Assembly: GCA_918807975.1 (NCBI GenBank)
Contig: OU964922.1
Coordinates: 20,572,329-20,636,328 of the forward strand
DNA length: 64,000 nucleotides
Source of the DNA: Aplidium turbinatum
Lineage: Eukaryota; Chordata; Ascidiacea; Aplousobranchia; Polyclinidae
Direction: 5' to 3'
Under the pieces are notes generated by a model. It made no database searches. It saw only the letters and a program-made list of their open reading frames with translations, and was not told the DNA's origin. Made by a program: the position numbers and the translations under genes. How positions within the stretch are numbered: position 1 is the first letter of the stretch; every line of letters begins with the position of its first letter. Positions 44,283 through 56,085 of the stretch are shown here, one piece after another.

Positions 44283-47200
44283 GGAAAACAATTAATTATC
44301 GCGATCACGCAATGTGAATCCAGAAAGACGATCGATTCGTCATTGAAATGCATTGTGCAAAAGCTTCGTTGGGAGGCTGTCTTCGAACAACGATTGCTCA
44401 TATATTAAACAAGGTATAAAAATGAAAGTTAGCGCTTCAATAACCAGTAACATGTTCTTTTAATTGGTTGTCGTTTAATGTTTTTATCACTGCAAATAAA
44501 CTTTTGATAATGGTTTGAATTTGGTTAAGTTTAGGTGGCCACCAGATGGAGCTAGTAGTATTTTTTGGGACTTGGTATTAATTTAGTTGGTTAGATCTAC
44601 GCTTGTGCTTTTCAACGATAGCAAATCTGTTGAAATTGAGCAAGAAATGAATAAATGGGAGACAATTAATTATCGTGAACATGCAAGGCGTGAACTGGAA
44701 GACGATCGATTCGCCATTGAAATGCATTGTGCAAAAGCTTCGTTGGAGGGCTGTCTTCGAACAACGATTGCTCGTATATAAAATGAGGTATAAAAATGAA
44801 AGTTAACACTTCAATAAACAGTAACATGTTCTTTTAATTGGTTGTCGTTTAATGTGTTTATCATTGCAAATAAACTTTTGATAATGGTTTGAATTTGGTC
44901 AAGTTTAAGTGGCCACCAGATGGAGCTAGTAGTGATTTGGGACTTGGTGTTAACTTAGTTGGTTAGATCTATGCTTGTGCTTTTCAACAATAGCAAATCT
45001 GTTGAAATTGAGCAAGAAATAAATAAATGGAAGACAATTAATTATCGTGATCTCAAACGCAAGAAGAAGAATCGTGATCAGGCAGGGCGTGAACTGGAGT
45101 TAGTAGTAGTTTGGGACTTGGTATTAACTTAGTTGATTAGATCTATGCTTGTGCTTTTCAACGATAGCAAATCTGTTGAAATTGAGCAAGAAATGAATAA
45201 ATGGGAGCATGGCGACAATTAATTATCGTGCACATGCAGGGCGTGAACTGGAAGACGATCGATTCGCCATTGAAATGCATTGGGCAAAAGCTTCGTTGGG
45301 GGGCTGTCTTCGAACAACGATTGCGCGCATATTGAATAAGATATAAAAATGAAAGTTAACACTTCAATAAACAGTAACATGTTCTTTTAATTGGTTGTCG
45401 TTTAATGTTTTTATCACTGCAAATAAACTTTTGATAATGGTTTGAATTTGGTTAAGTTTAGGTGGCCACCAGATGGAGTTAGTAGTATTTTTGGACTTGG
45501 TAATAACTTAGTTGGTTAGATCTATGCTTGCGCTTTTCAACGATAGCAAGGCTGTTGAAATTGAGCAAGAAATGAATAAATGGGAGACAATTAATTATCG
45601 TGATCTTAAACGCAAGAAGAAGAATCGTGATCAGGCAGGGCGTAAACTGGAAGACGATCGATTAGCCATTGAAATGCATTGGGCAAAAGCTTCGTTGGGG
45701 GGCTGTCTTCGAACAACGATTGCGCGCATATTGAATAAGATATAAAAATGAAAGTTAACACTTCAATAAACAGTAACATGTTCTTTTAATTGGTTGTCGT
45801 TTAATGTTTTTATCACTGCAAATAAACTTTTGATAATGGTTTGAATTTGGTCAAGTTTAAGTGGCCACCAGATGGAGCTAGTAGTGATTTGGGACTTGGT
45901 AATAACTTAGTTGGTTAGATCTATGCTTGTGCTTTTCAACGATAGCAAATCTGTTGAAATTGAGCAAGAAATGAATAAATGGGAGACAATTAATTATCGT
46001 GATCTTAAACGCAAGAAGAAGAATCGTGATCAGGCAGGGCGTAAACTGGAAGACGATCGATTCGCCATTGAAATGCATTGGGCAAAAGCTTCGTCGGGGG
46101 GCTGTCTTCGAACAACGATTGCGCGCATATTGAATAAGATATAAAAATGAAAGTTAGCACTTCAATAAACAGTAACATGTTCTTTTAATTGGTTGTCGTT
46201 TAATGTTTTTATCATTGCAAATAAACTTTTGATAATGGTTTGAATTTGGTCAAGTTTAGGTGGCCACCAGATGGAGCTAGTAGTATTTTGGGACTTGGTA
46301 TTAATTTAGTCGGTTAGATCTATGCTTGTGCTTTTCAACGATAGCAAATCTGTTGAAATTGAGCATGAATCGAATAAATGGGAGACAATTAATTTTCGTG
46401 ATCAGGCAGGGCGTAAACTGGAAGACGATCGATTCGCCATTGAAATGCATTGGGCAAAAGCTTCGTTGGGGGGCTGTCTTCGAACAACGATTGCGCGCAT
46501 ATTGAATAAGATATAAAAATGAAAGTTAGCACTTCAATAAACAGTAACATGTTCTTTTAATTGGTTGTCGTTTAATGTTTTTATCACTGCAAATAAACTT
46601 TTGATAGTGGTTTGAATTTGGTCAAGTTTAGGTGGCCACCAGATGGAGCTAGTAGTATTTTGGGACTTGGTAATAACTTAGTTGGTTAGATCTATGCTTG
46701 TGCTTTTCAACGATAGCAAATCTGTTGAAATTGAGCAAGAAATGAATAAATGGGAGACAATTAATTGTCGTGAACATGCAGGGCGTAAACTGGAAGACGA
46801 TCGATTCGCCATTGAAATGCATTGGGCAAAAGCTTCGTTGGGGGGCTGTCTTCGAACAACGATTGCGCGCATATTAAATAAGATATAAAAATGAAAGTTA
46901 GCACTTCAATAAACAGTAACATGTTCTTTTAATTGGTTGTCGTTTAATGTTTTTATCACTGCAAATAAACTTTTGATAATGGTTTGAATTTAGTCAAGTT
47001 TAGGTGGCCACCAGATGGAGCTAGTAGTGATTTGGGACTTGGTATTAATTCAGTCGGTTAGATCTATGCTTGTGCTTTTCAACGATAGCAAATCTGTTGA
47101 AATTGAGCAAGAAATGAATAAATAGGAGACAATTAATTATCGTGATCAGGCAGGGCGTAAACTGGAAGACGATCGATTCGCCATTGAAATGCATTGGGCA

Positions 47201-49356
47201 AAAGCTTCGTTGGGGGGCTGTCTTCGAACAACGATTGCGCGCATATTAAATAAGATATAAAAATGAAAGTTAGCACTTCAATAAACAGTAACATGTTCTT
47301 TTAATTGGTTGTCGTTTAATGTGTTTATCATTGCAAATAAACTTTTGATAATGGTTTGAATTTGGTCAAGTTTAAGTGGCCACCAGATGGAGCTAGTAGT
47401 ATTTTGGGACTTGATAATAACTTAGTTGGTTAGATCTATGCTTGTGCTTTTCAACAATAGCAAATCTGTTGAAATTGAGCAAGAAATGAATAAATGGGAG
47501 ACAATTAATTATCGTGATCTCAAACGCAAGAAGAAGAATCGTGATCAGGCAGGGCGTGAACTGGAAGACGATCGATTCGCCATTGAAATGCATTGGGCAA
47601 AAGCTTCGTCGGGGGGCTGTCTTCGAACAACGATTGCGCGCATATTGAATAAGATATAAAAATGAAAGTTAGCACTTCAATAAACAGTAACATGTTCTTT
47701 TAATTGGTTGTCGTTTAATGTGTTTATCATTGCAAATACACTTTTGATAATGGTTTGAATTTGGTCAAGTTTAGGTGGCCACCAGATGGAGCTAGTAGTA
47801 TTTTGGGACTTGGTAATAACTTAGTTGGTTAGATCTATGCTTGTGCTTTTCAACGATAGCAAATCTGTTGAAATTGAGCAAGAAATGAATAAATGGGAGA
47901 CAATTAATTTTCGTGATCAGGCAGGGCGTAAACTGGAAGACGATCGATTCGCCATTGAAATGCATTGGGCAAAAGCTTCGTTGGGGGGCTGTCTTCGAAC
48001 AACGATTGCGCGCATATTGAATAAGATATAAAAATGAAAGTTAGCACTTCAATAAACAGTAACATGTTCTTTTAATTGGTTGTCGTTTAATGTTTTTATC
48101 ATTGCAAATAAACTTTTGATAATGGTTTGAATTTGGTCAAGTTTAGGTGGCCACCAGATGGAGCTAGTAGTATTTTGGGACTTGGTAATAACTCAGTTGG
48201 TTAGATCTATGCTTGTGCTTTTTAACGATAGCAAATCTGTTGAAATTGAGCAAGAAATGAATAAATGGGAGACAATTAATTATCGTGAACATGCAGGGCG
48301 TGAACTGGAAGACGATCGATTCGCCATTGAAATGCATTGGGCAAAAGCTTCGTTGGGGGGCTGTCTTCGAACAACGATTGCGCGCATATTGAATAAGATA
48401 TAAAAATGAAAGTTAGCACTTCAATAAACAGTAACATGTTCTTTTAATTGGTTGTCGTTTAATGTTTTTATCATTGCAAATAAACTTTTGATAATGGTTT
48501 GAATTTGGTCAAGTTTAGGTGGCCACCAGATGGAGCTAGTAGTATTTTGGGACTTGGTATTAATTCAGTCGGTTAGATCTATGCTTGTGCTTTTCAACAA
48601 TAGCAAATCTGTTGAAATTGAGCAAGAAATGAATAAATAGGAGACAATTAATTGTCGTGATCAGGCAGGGCGTAAACTGGAAGACGATCGATTCGCCATT
48701 GAAATGCATTGGGCAAAAGCTTCGTTGGGGGGCTGTCTTCGAACAACGATTGCGCGCATATTGAATAAGATATAAAAATGAAAGTTAGCACTTCAATAAA
48801 CAGTAACATGTTCTTTTAATTGGTTGTCGTTTAATGTTTTTATCACTGCAAATAAACTTTTGATAGTGGTTTGAATTTGGTCAAGTTTAGGTGGCCACCA
48901 GATGGAGCTAGTAGTATTTTGGGACTTGGTAATAACTTAGTTGGTTAGATCTATGCTTGTGCTTTTCAACGATAGCAAATCTGTTGAAATTGAGCAAGAA
49001 ATGAATAAATGGGAGACAATTAATTATCGTGAACATGCAGGGCGTGAACTGGAAGACGATCGATTCGCCATTGAGATGCATTGGGCAAAAGCTTCGTTGG
49101 GGGGCTGTCTTCGAACAACGATTGCGCGCATATTGAATAAGATATAAAAATGAAAGTTAGCACTTCAATAAACAGTAACATGTTCTTTTAATTGGTTGTC
49201 GTTTAATGTGTTTATCATTGCAAATACACTTTTGATAATGGTTTGAATTTGGTCAAGTTTAGGTGGCCACCAGATGGAGCTAGTAGTATTTTGGGACTTG
49301 GTATTAACTTAGTTAGTTAGATCTATGCTTGTGCTTTTCAACGATTGCAAATTTCT
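44283..49356 (+). repeat. Right-arm tandem array, about 13 units of 372/399 bp
   Basis: Inverse of the left array. Units with the frame on the plus strand begin at about 44587, 44959, 45140 (after a truncated unit), 45512, 45911, 46310, 46682, 47054, 47426, 47825, 48197, 48569 and 48941, with a cut unit at each end. It is shorter and more diverged than the left array at its inner edge (44283-45240). Confidence 0.9.
45923..46144 (+). other. Exemplar small reading frame of the array unit
   Basis: From ATG, 73 codons: MLVLFNDSKSVEIEQEMNKW, then a basic run DLKRKKKNRDQAGR that the 372-bp units shorten by nine codons, then LEDDRFAIEMHWAKAS and TTIARILNKI. The stop overlaps a TATAAAAA string, with AATAAA about 15 nt later. 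Roughly 25 of 31 units keep the frame; the rest have a TGG-to-TAG change or an extra C. I recognise no domain. It could be a real small protein, a fossil exon caught in the repeat, or chance kept by recent duplication. Confidence 0.3.
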
Positions 49357-49463
49357 TTCATTGCATTTCCACCCCGCACTTCCTCCTTAATAATAGTCTA
49401 TTCCAATGTGTGACGTCATCAGTTTGTCTGGTTGACCAACAGGGCGTCTTGTGGAAGAGCACC
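49357..49463 (-). repeat. Foldback right terminal segment
   Basis: Inverse counterpart of 34177-34283. Ends ...GGAAGAGCACC before the CAATGTTT duplication. Confidence 0.85.
49403..49418 (-). promoter_or_regulatory. CRE plus CCAAT box in right terminus
   Basis: Mirror image of the left site: CCAAT at about 49403-49407 and TGACGTCA at 49411-49418. Confidence 0.35.
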
Positions 49464-49701
49464 CAATGTTTAATATTGAATCAAGCATTGTTCAATAGAA
49501 AAAAACTTAGACGGGACAATGCTATATATACAGACTTCATCCAAATTTCTATTTTCAAATACAAGATACAAATGGTTCCATAGTAGATTCTAATGCATAG
49601 CATAAGCCCGACAACTCAGATGAACTACCAAGAACTAAGACCCGACAAAATTCTATCATCAACTGCTGAAGCTTCATTTTCATAAATAGAGCTGTCATAC
49701 T

Positions 49702-50036
49702 TCAGCATTGATGACCGGGGATCAAACAGCATTTTTCCAATTGTTGCAGCAAAGTTCTGATCCTCAAAATCGCTGACAAAAGTTGAAGTCCCATACGATT
49801 TCGCAGTTTGGTTTTGATTGCAGAAACTCTCAAAAAGGCTCGCTCAACCAATGCATTGCTGATTGGTATACATACATTGTTAGTGCCAATTGAGCAACTT
49901 CTCTAAATTTATACTCCCCTGCAGCATTTCTTAACTCGTACACCTTGGTACAAAAAGTACAACAATCTATCACTGTTTTTTCATCACACAAGGAACACCA
50001 GTTTACGTTCAGTAGCTTAAATTTCTCCATTGACAT
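49702..50036 (-). pseudogene. hAT transposase C-terminal remnant
   Basis: The minus strand reads KFREVAQLALTM, then after a frame change near 49865, IPISNALVERAFLRVSAIKT followed by KLRNRMGLQLLSAILRIRTL to a stop. This is the hATC dimerisation pattern (A..LL.IP.SNA.VER.FS...K..LRNR). It belongs to the outer hAT. Confidence 0.82.
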
Positions 50037-50534
50037 TCAATTTTTCCCACTTTAGTTTATAGCTTAGACACCAATAAACGCTTCAAAAATTATGGTATTA
50101 AACCAAAATTATAACTTTAATTTCCGATATTCGATACAAGTGCAATTTCGCTTTCGCCACTCCCCAGTCAGTCCTTCGATAATAACAATAGTCAAAGCTG
50201 TAACAATAGTCAAAGCTGCTACTGGTCAGCGGTGAAATAAATCCTCATGCCAAATCAAAAAAATAACGTGATTTTTACCGTAATAAACCGAAACTTTAGC
50301 AACATTTTCAAAGGCTTGTCGGATTCTATCAACTATTCAATTAACTGCCAACTCAAAATTCACTGCCAAACAATTTAAAATTCTGCCAAATTTAAGCGCC
50401 ATCTCGCGCCAAATAAGAGACTAAAAGTAGCCCAAAAAAGCGCAAGTCGCAAACCAACAATTTTTGGCGCCAAGCCCAACTAAAAGTAGCCCAATTGCAG
50501 ATAAATCGCCCAATCTGACAACACTGGCCTGCAG

Positions 50535-52042
50535 TCTGCACTCTGCACAGTTCACAACTCACTTTCCCAAATTTTGTTAAAAAGCCACATATAGCTAAAT
50601 CAAGCTGTTTAAAAAAAATTTGAAAACAAAGTCTGAAGGTCCGGTTTAATATGACTTTTTTCATCTAAAAATTTCTTTCTTGTACCAAATCGGTTAATTG
50701 TTTTTAGAATAGTAACTGCATGAAGTCATTTCAAAAATGATTTAAAAAAATTAAGTTAATGATGTCGATTTTTCTATATCTTTGGCGCTTTTTTTTTGAG
50801 ACGTTGTTAAAACTGTCCAGAACTGATTGGTGACACTGACAGACGAAACAGATCGACAGAGAAAAACACTTTTATTTCGTCTGTTGCGAGAATAGTACAG
50901 CACAATTATAAACAATACGAACAAAATAGCACGATAACAAACTAAATTTCACAACAGACAAAAAGCTGCGATAGACTATAACAATCATCAAGTCAGCTGC
51001 TTTCCGTGTTCTTTATGTGACGAATGCTGGACGAATGTCAAAAATTGGCAAATTACATTGAAACAAGGTAGGCTGATCAGTATTTTATCATTAAAAATCT
51101 TATCCGTAATGGAACTCAATAAATACAAGATAGGCTGATGTACAGCAAGAATCAAAATAAAAAAGAAAGTGCAGGGTGAAACAAAGTGAATTTGCCCATG
51201 AGGGGGCAAAGAAGGAGCAAGGCTTTTTCCAGGAGAGGCAACATTTTTCGTGACGTCATAAGTAAAGGCAATAAAAATTTCTTTAAAATTGATGTTGGCT
51301 TAAATTTTAATTGACAATAAAAAATTAACTTTCTGCCTTGGACTGGTCATTCGGATTGCATAATGCATACCCCTATTCTAGTTCGGTTATAATAACTGAA
51401 GGTAAAGCGACACACATCGCAGTTTCTAAATAACGATTATGGTGAATCAAGATAACACACCCTTTCGTGATCTTAATATGATTGTATCATAATATCCGAT
51501 TTTGCTGTCTGGAAACAAATCTGGTTAAATTAGGCAAGCTACCGCAGCTTGAGGCTCCATGAGAGACTGATTTTTTTTCAAAAACAATTCTCCTTGATTA
51601 ATGTCTCATAAACTAGATTTTTATAGGGAGGCAATTGCTCCCTCCTTGGCTACCTCACTGCTGAAGACACCATCACGGCTAAAACAGACTGTGAATGTTT
51701 TAAGGAAAACAACAACTAAACTTGCTTGAAATCACCTTGTTTGACATTGAGCACTTTTTTACTGTTTATAACATTTGACCTGTTGTAGCCTACAGTTTTA
51801 TATCTCTACGTAGGCTAAACACCACCCATATAGAATTGGTAGGCTACATTAGCCTATGTCAATGTGGTTCCATTCTTAGAGAAGTTCGGAAGCATTGTGA
51901 GATCAAATGTGAAATCATCACAATCCCGTATCATTAACCTTCGTCACTTCCTTCTCGCGTCGGGAATGGGTATAATTCAGGTTCCTGCCAATGCACAAAC
52001 TTGAGTTTTATTGAGGTTCGCAAGCAAGTGCTCCCTATAGTA
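50535..52042. other. Intergenic, nothing recognised
   Basis: AT-rich, with only short chance frames and no repeat ends that I could pair. Confidence 0.4.
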
Positions 52043-52995
52043 GGGCAAAGTGGGGCGTGTTGTCACAATTTTTACAAATCAACATATATCTCGTTCTGTA
52101 CCAATGGTATCCAAATGCTTGATAGTGCAATTGAAAGAGGTATCATTCGACTTCTTTTAGCAACAGCTAAAATTTTTTTCTGGATTATTTCGTTTTTACA
52201 TAAATGCATGTTTAATGCAAGTAAATGAGCTGTGACAACACGCCCCACCCCGGGGCGTGTTGTCACAGAGCATGGGGCGTGTTGTCACAAAATTACTGCA
52301 CATGCTTTATGACTAAAATATGACAGAAACCAACAAAAAATGGTTTTAATACAGGCTGAACGAATAAAAAAATATGCGAAATGCAAAAAAATTTAATTTA
52401 CAACATATTGGTAAAATTTTATGCCCATTATCAAAAACAATAAAAATGTCATCTTAAGAATTATGTGTCACTATCGAATAATGTGTGTATCATTATCTAA
52501 TATTAATTTCTATTTCCTAAAAAAGCGTTGTATTTTAACAAATACGCATATTACCTCGTTGTATAAGCATAAATATTTTTTTATGTTTCTTGATATTAAA
52601 AATGCACACCACGGGGCGTGTAGTCACAGCTGTGACAACACGCCACGTGGTATGAAATCACGTGGTTTCCACAACCATGTGCACATCTCTACTTGCATGT
52701 CTTATCTGTTTGGTATGATGAAAAAAGCAGGCGTAAAGCTAACGAATGGTATCTTTCCTGATCAGTTATGATCAAACCTTAGTTTGCCAGACCATTTTTT
52801 AGTTTAGTTATAAAACCTGATTTTGCCCAAAATTCAATGGCACTCCTCATAATTTCTGCTGTGGTGACAAATTTATTAACCTTCACTGCTTGTACGAAAG
52901 AAAACTGACAACTATGCCTTCCATTGAAAACTTGTGGTTACACGCTTGGGTTATCACATGGAAATCGTGCTGTGACAACACGCCCCACTTTGCCC
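52043..52995. mobile_element. TIR element with repeated subterminal motif, TA flanks
   Basis: Inverted ends GGGCAAAGTGGGGCGTGTTG and its inverse sit between TA dinucleotides. The terminal motif GGGGCGTGTTGTCACA is repeated inside, at about 52226-52290 (both orientations) and about 52614-52640 (both orientations). No transposase frame. TA flanks suit the Tc1/mariner group, but a hAT reading (TAGGG ends) without duplication is also possible. Confidence 0.65.
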
Positions 52996-53005
52996 TATAC
53001 CCTCC

Positions 53006-53492
53006 AAGGCATTGTCGAGTACAACCACCGTGGATGTGTTGTTACCCTTACCCATATACCGTCTGTGTAGCCTATACAAAGCACCCAGAGTTGAAATTTT
53101 AACCCTAAATTGAAAAAATTCCTGGCGATTTCGCATGCAGGTAGCCTATTTGTAGATAGGAAGTCTTTGGGCAAAATGTAAGCCTGACTATAAAAGTCAA
53201 TAGTGCGCAGCTAGACTGCGGTTGTTGATTGTAGCCTTGGCGAAGATTTCTTTCCAAGTGTCAGTGAGAAAGTTTTTAGTGTGTTACTAAACCAAAGAGA
53301 ACAAGAATTTTAATCACATGTTCAGCGAAAACTTGATTTGCATCAGTTTGAGTAGTTTGAATAAGAAAGCAATAAGGTAGGCTCAGTTACGTGTATCAAA
53401 ACTCACTTCATTCGAAGGCACCTACTGTTGAAGCCACAACCCCTACCTAAATTTTGCCTGAAACTCAATTAACATACCGTACCGTACTATTG
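53006..53492. other. Intergenic, partly duplicated from adjacent element
   Basis: About 53444-53492 (ACCCCTACCTAAATTTTGCC and on) repeats about 53551-53595 inside the neighbouring hAT. The rest shows nothing. Confidence 0.45.
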
Positions 53493-53839
53493 CAGTGGTT
53501 CCCAACCTTTTTGTTGTCACGGACCCCTTTAGACAAATTATTAATTCTGCGGACCCCTACCTAAATTTTGCCTGAAACTCAATTAACATACTACTGTATT
53601 GACTATTGTAATAATTATGCTACTCAACTACTGTACTGTGTCATTTGCATTGCCGCTATGACTCTTGCGGCAAATATCAGGCAATTGCTCAAATAAAAAA
53701 ATGAATGAATTGTTCAAGAAATGGCAGCAGCATTTGAATATTAAGGTGATCCAAAGTGCCATGCCGAAACTTTTTCAATTTCAGTTTTTTTTTCCAAAAT
53801 TTATCAAGGTAATTATGGACCCCAGGTTTGGAACCACTG
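53493..53839. mobile_element. Short hAT-type element
   Basis: Ends CAGTGGTTCCCAACCTTTTT and the inverse of CAGTGGTTCCAAACCTGGGG, typical hAT MITE termini. No matching 8-bp flanks were found; the left flank appears altered by a local duplication. Confidence 0.7.
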
Positions 53840-54961
53840 ATCTACAGGAAGGCTACTAGAGTACTGGTGGCATAAACTGTAGGTAAGCCTACTAATATTC
53901 ACTTTTCGCAAACGCTAATTAGTTAAATAAGACTATGGTACGGAGGAGCTTGAACTGGGTTGACACTGAAGCGAGGTGTCAAAACCGAGGTATCATTCAA
54001 TAATCAAAGCTGTGAAGACAAAGTACCGTAATGTCCGATTGCCATCGTATATCAAATTACCGTCTTCATTATAATAATTCTATGTACCGTATGCTGTTAT
54101 CTAGTTTTGATGGCTGCCATGTCACCTGATTGTTTTTATCGTTCTGAATACTTTCAGTTCTTCTAACTTGTAACACTTCCGTACCATTGTCTGTAAACTT
54201 GTAATGTAACAGTAGCTTATTTAGTGAGATTTTGTGCATTTGCAGTTTGTGTATTATTTTGTTGTTTTGGATATGGACAGCTTTGTCTGAAGCAAATAAA
54301 TATTAGGCCTTTTATTACTATAAATCACGGCGTGTACTACTGTAGGCTACATGTTATTTCTATAAATTAGAGAAATGGCATGCCATGTGATTAAATACAA
54401 GTGGTGCTATGTTCGCAAGTCGCAACTATACACAGACAACTTTGAATTTTCATTGTATTTTACACAAGCTGCAACAAAAACGGGCCACAACAAGAAATAC
54501 GTTACAGATAGTTTTTAATCCTGAAAATTTAAGATAGCAAGCACACAGAATTTTTATCAAGACCCTTTTTACGAATCAAAAGGCGTTTGGTTTTCAAAAT
54601 ACGAAAGCGCACAAACAAGTTATGACTGATAGAGAACATTCTAGCAAATGACTACACTTTAAATTCGATGAATATAACTTCACGTTGCGAAAACTTCGGC
54701 ATTTGACTTGGCGATCGAAATTGAACCAAAATCATGATTGAAGGGAGACCTGGGATGGTAGGTCTCGGGGCATGCTTCCTAAGCGAAGAAATAACTAAGG
54801 TTTGTATCGGTACGCCAAACGAGACACCATCATGGAATGGAGAGGCAATCATGCAAAACCGGAACACTGCGAATGACTTTCCAGACAGCAAATGAGTCAC
54901 TTGTTGTGAAAAAAAAAACGACTGATTTGCTGCCTGGGTCAACGCTAACATCAGTCCAAAC
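53840..54961. other. Intergenic, nothing recognised
   Basis: A 103-codon minus-strand frame at 54652-54963 lacks recognisable domains. No repeats paired. Confidence 0.4.
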
Positions 54962-54973
54962 ATTTATGTTCAG

Positions 54974-56073
54974 CGTGGTCTGGTTCTTTGTCCTGGTCAT
55001 GTTATGAAATTGGTCCTTTGGTAGTCTCCGGTTTCAGGGATATCTATAACTACGGGATTGGAAACTCTGTGGAACTGAAAACCATTTTATACACCAGTAG
55101 GGTCACTTTTCTTTGTGCGCTGCTGTGATAAGTAATCACATAAATTGACCTCAAAGGGCAGCAAGTATTAGGCTAAACGAACAACCAAAAGTGTAACAAT
55201 CAATTCACCTGCTGTAAATTGTAAGGTCTACGCTTGCCTGGTTTGTTTATTTGTTTGTATTCCATTAGTGCAGTCATGTTGTATTTTGTTTGCTGCTTAA
55301 AAAATTTCCAGAATGACTATTGGTTTTAGTTCAGATGACATCGTAAACGGATTAGTTTCGTACTAGATTGGTCTGTGAACAAGTTGATGATACAACAGCA
55401 TATTTCACTGATTGCTGAACACTCCTCGTTTACTTCTGATCCGATTTGCAGCACGCAAAATGCTAAAGAACAACAGTAGGCGGTTTTTGGACTCGTTACA
55501 TTCATTCATTTTTTGGATTCATCGTTTTTTTTCTAGCAGCGTAAATGTACTTTTATAATCAATTAAGTTTTAATGTGAGTGTACATTTTGTATTGTTATT
55601 GTAAAATCGAATTTTGTGTATCTTTTAGTCGGTATTTTGTTTTGTTAATCTCTCTGTAATCGTAGTAATGTGATGACCCTACTGATGTATAGCACTGGAT
55701 AGAGTTTCCAATCCCGTAGTTATAGATATCCCTGTCCGGTTTAGTCTGCTTTTGTTGCGGCTTTTACTGTCTTGGAATACTAATTTGCTGCTTTGGGTTA
55801 TTTGTTCCGCGTGGTCTGTATGTTATGCGATTGGTCCTTTGGTAGTCTCCGGTTTAGCCTGTTTTTGTTGCGGCTTTTACTGTCTTGGAATACTTTGTTG
55901 CGGCTTTTACTGTCTTGGAATACGAGGACAAAGAACCAGACCACGCGGAAAAAATAATCCAAAGCAGCAAATTAGTATTCCAAGACAGTAAAAGCCGCAA
56001 CAAAAACAGACTAAACCGGAGACTACCAAAGGACCAATCGCATAACATGACCACGACAAAAGGACAAAGAACA
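54974..56073. mobile_element. Small foldback element with tandem sub-units
   Basis: The right arm (about 55921-56073) is the inverse of sequence on the left, and the left side holds that sequence in several tandem, partly truncated copies: TTGTTGCGGCTTTTACTGTC occurs at about 55754, 55866 and 55893. Flanks share the 12-bp string ATTTATGTTCAG (54962-54973 and 56074-56085). A complete hAT (55035-55734) interrupts the left arm. Class unknown. Confidence 0.65.
55035..55734. mobile_element. hAT-type element, copy 2 of the 0.7-kb family
   Basis: Ends identical to those of 1349-2047, about 95 percent similar throughout by eye. Exact target duplication TCCGGTTT (55027-55034 and 55735-55742). Like copy 1, it is inserted in the arm of an inverted-repeat element. 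Confidence 0.92.
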
Positions 56074-56085
56074 ATTTATGTTCAG

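Larger units (their letters stand above)
34177..49463. mobile_element. Giant foldback transposon, Merlin superfamily
   Basis: A 15.3-kb element beginning GGTGCTCTTCCACAAGACGC and ending in its exact inverse. The 8-bp duplication CAATGTTT is exact (34169-34176 and 49464-49471). GGTGC fits the GGNRM start and 8-9-bp duplication reported for Merlin, and a Merlin transposase exon lies in the centre. Each arm has a terminal single-copy segment of about 107 bp, then a tandem array (left 34284-41474, right 44283-49356, inverted). The loop (41475-44282) holds the exon, a nested hAT and a SINE. Drosophila foldback and sea-urchin TU elements share this architecture; a Merlin affiliation for such an element is my inference. 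Confidence 0.88.
33783..50526. mobile_element. Outer hAT element of a three-level nest
   Basis: The left end is CAGTGTTGCCAGATTTT and the right end the inverse of CAGTGTTGTCAGATTGGG, with an exact 8-bp duplication GCCTGCAG (33775-33782 and 50527-50534). Without its insertion it would be about 1.45 kb (33783-34176 plus 49472-50526). Its left interior has two tandem copies of a roughly 158-bp unit; the second is split by the foldback element at 34177. A transposase C-terminal remnant survives at right on the minus strand. Confidence 0.9.

Noticed and set aside
46255-46285. CTCF-like motif (CCACCAGATGGAG) in each array unit
   Set aside because: It departs from the CTCF core at key positions, and no other insulator evidence is visible. 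Worth only a note.
34610-47593. Second recurring frame (about 66 codons, MHFN..ESIVFQFTPC type) on the strand opposite to the array unit frame
   Set aside because: It is the reverse complement of the same bases, is hydrophobic in the manner of antisense translations, and is broken in more units than the sense frame.
34532-49147. Longer N-terminus (four extra residues before MLVLF) for the unit frame
   Set aside because: It would need a TTG start. The first ATG gives MLVLF, so the extension is not supported.
34177-49463. CRISPR array or bacterial repeat
   Set aside because: Spliced genes, SINEs and hAT elements show an animal genome, and the units are far too long and carry no spacers.
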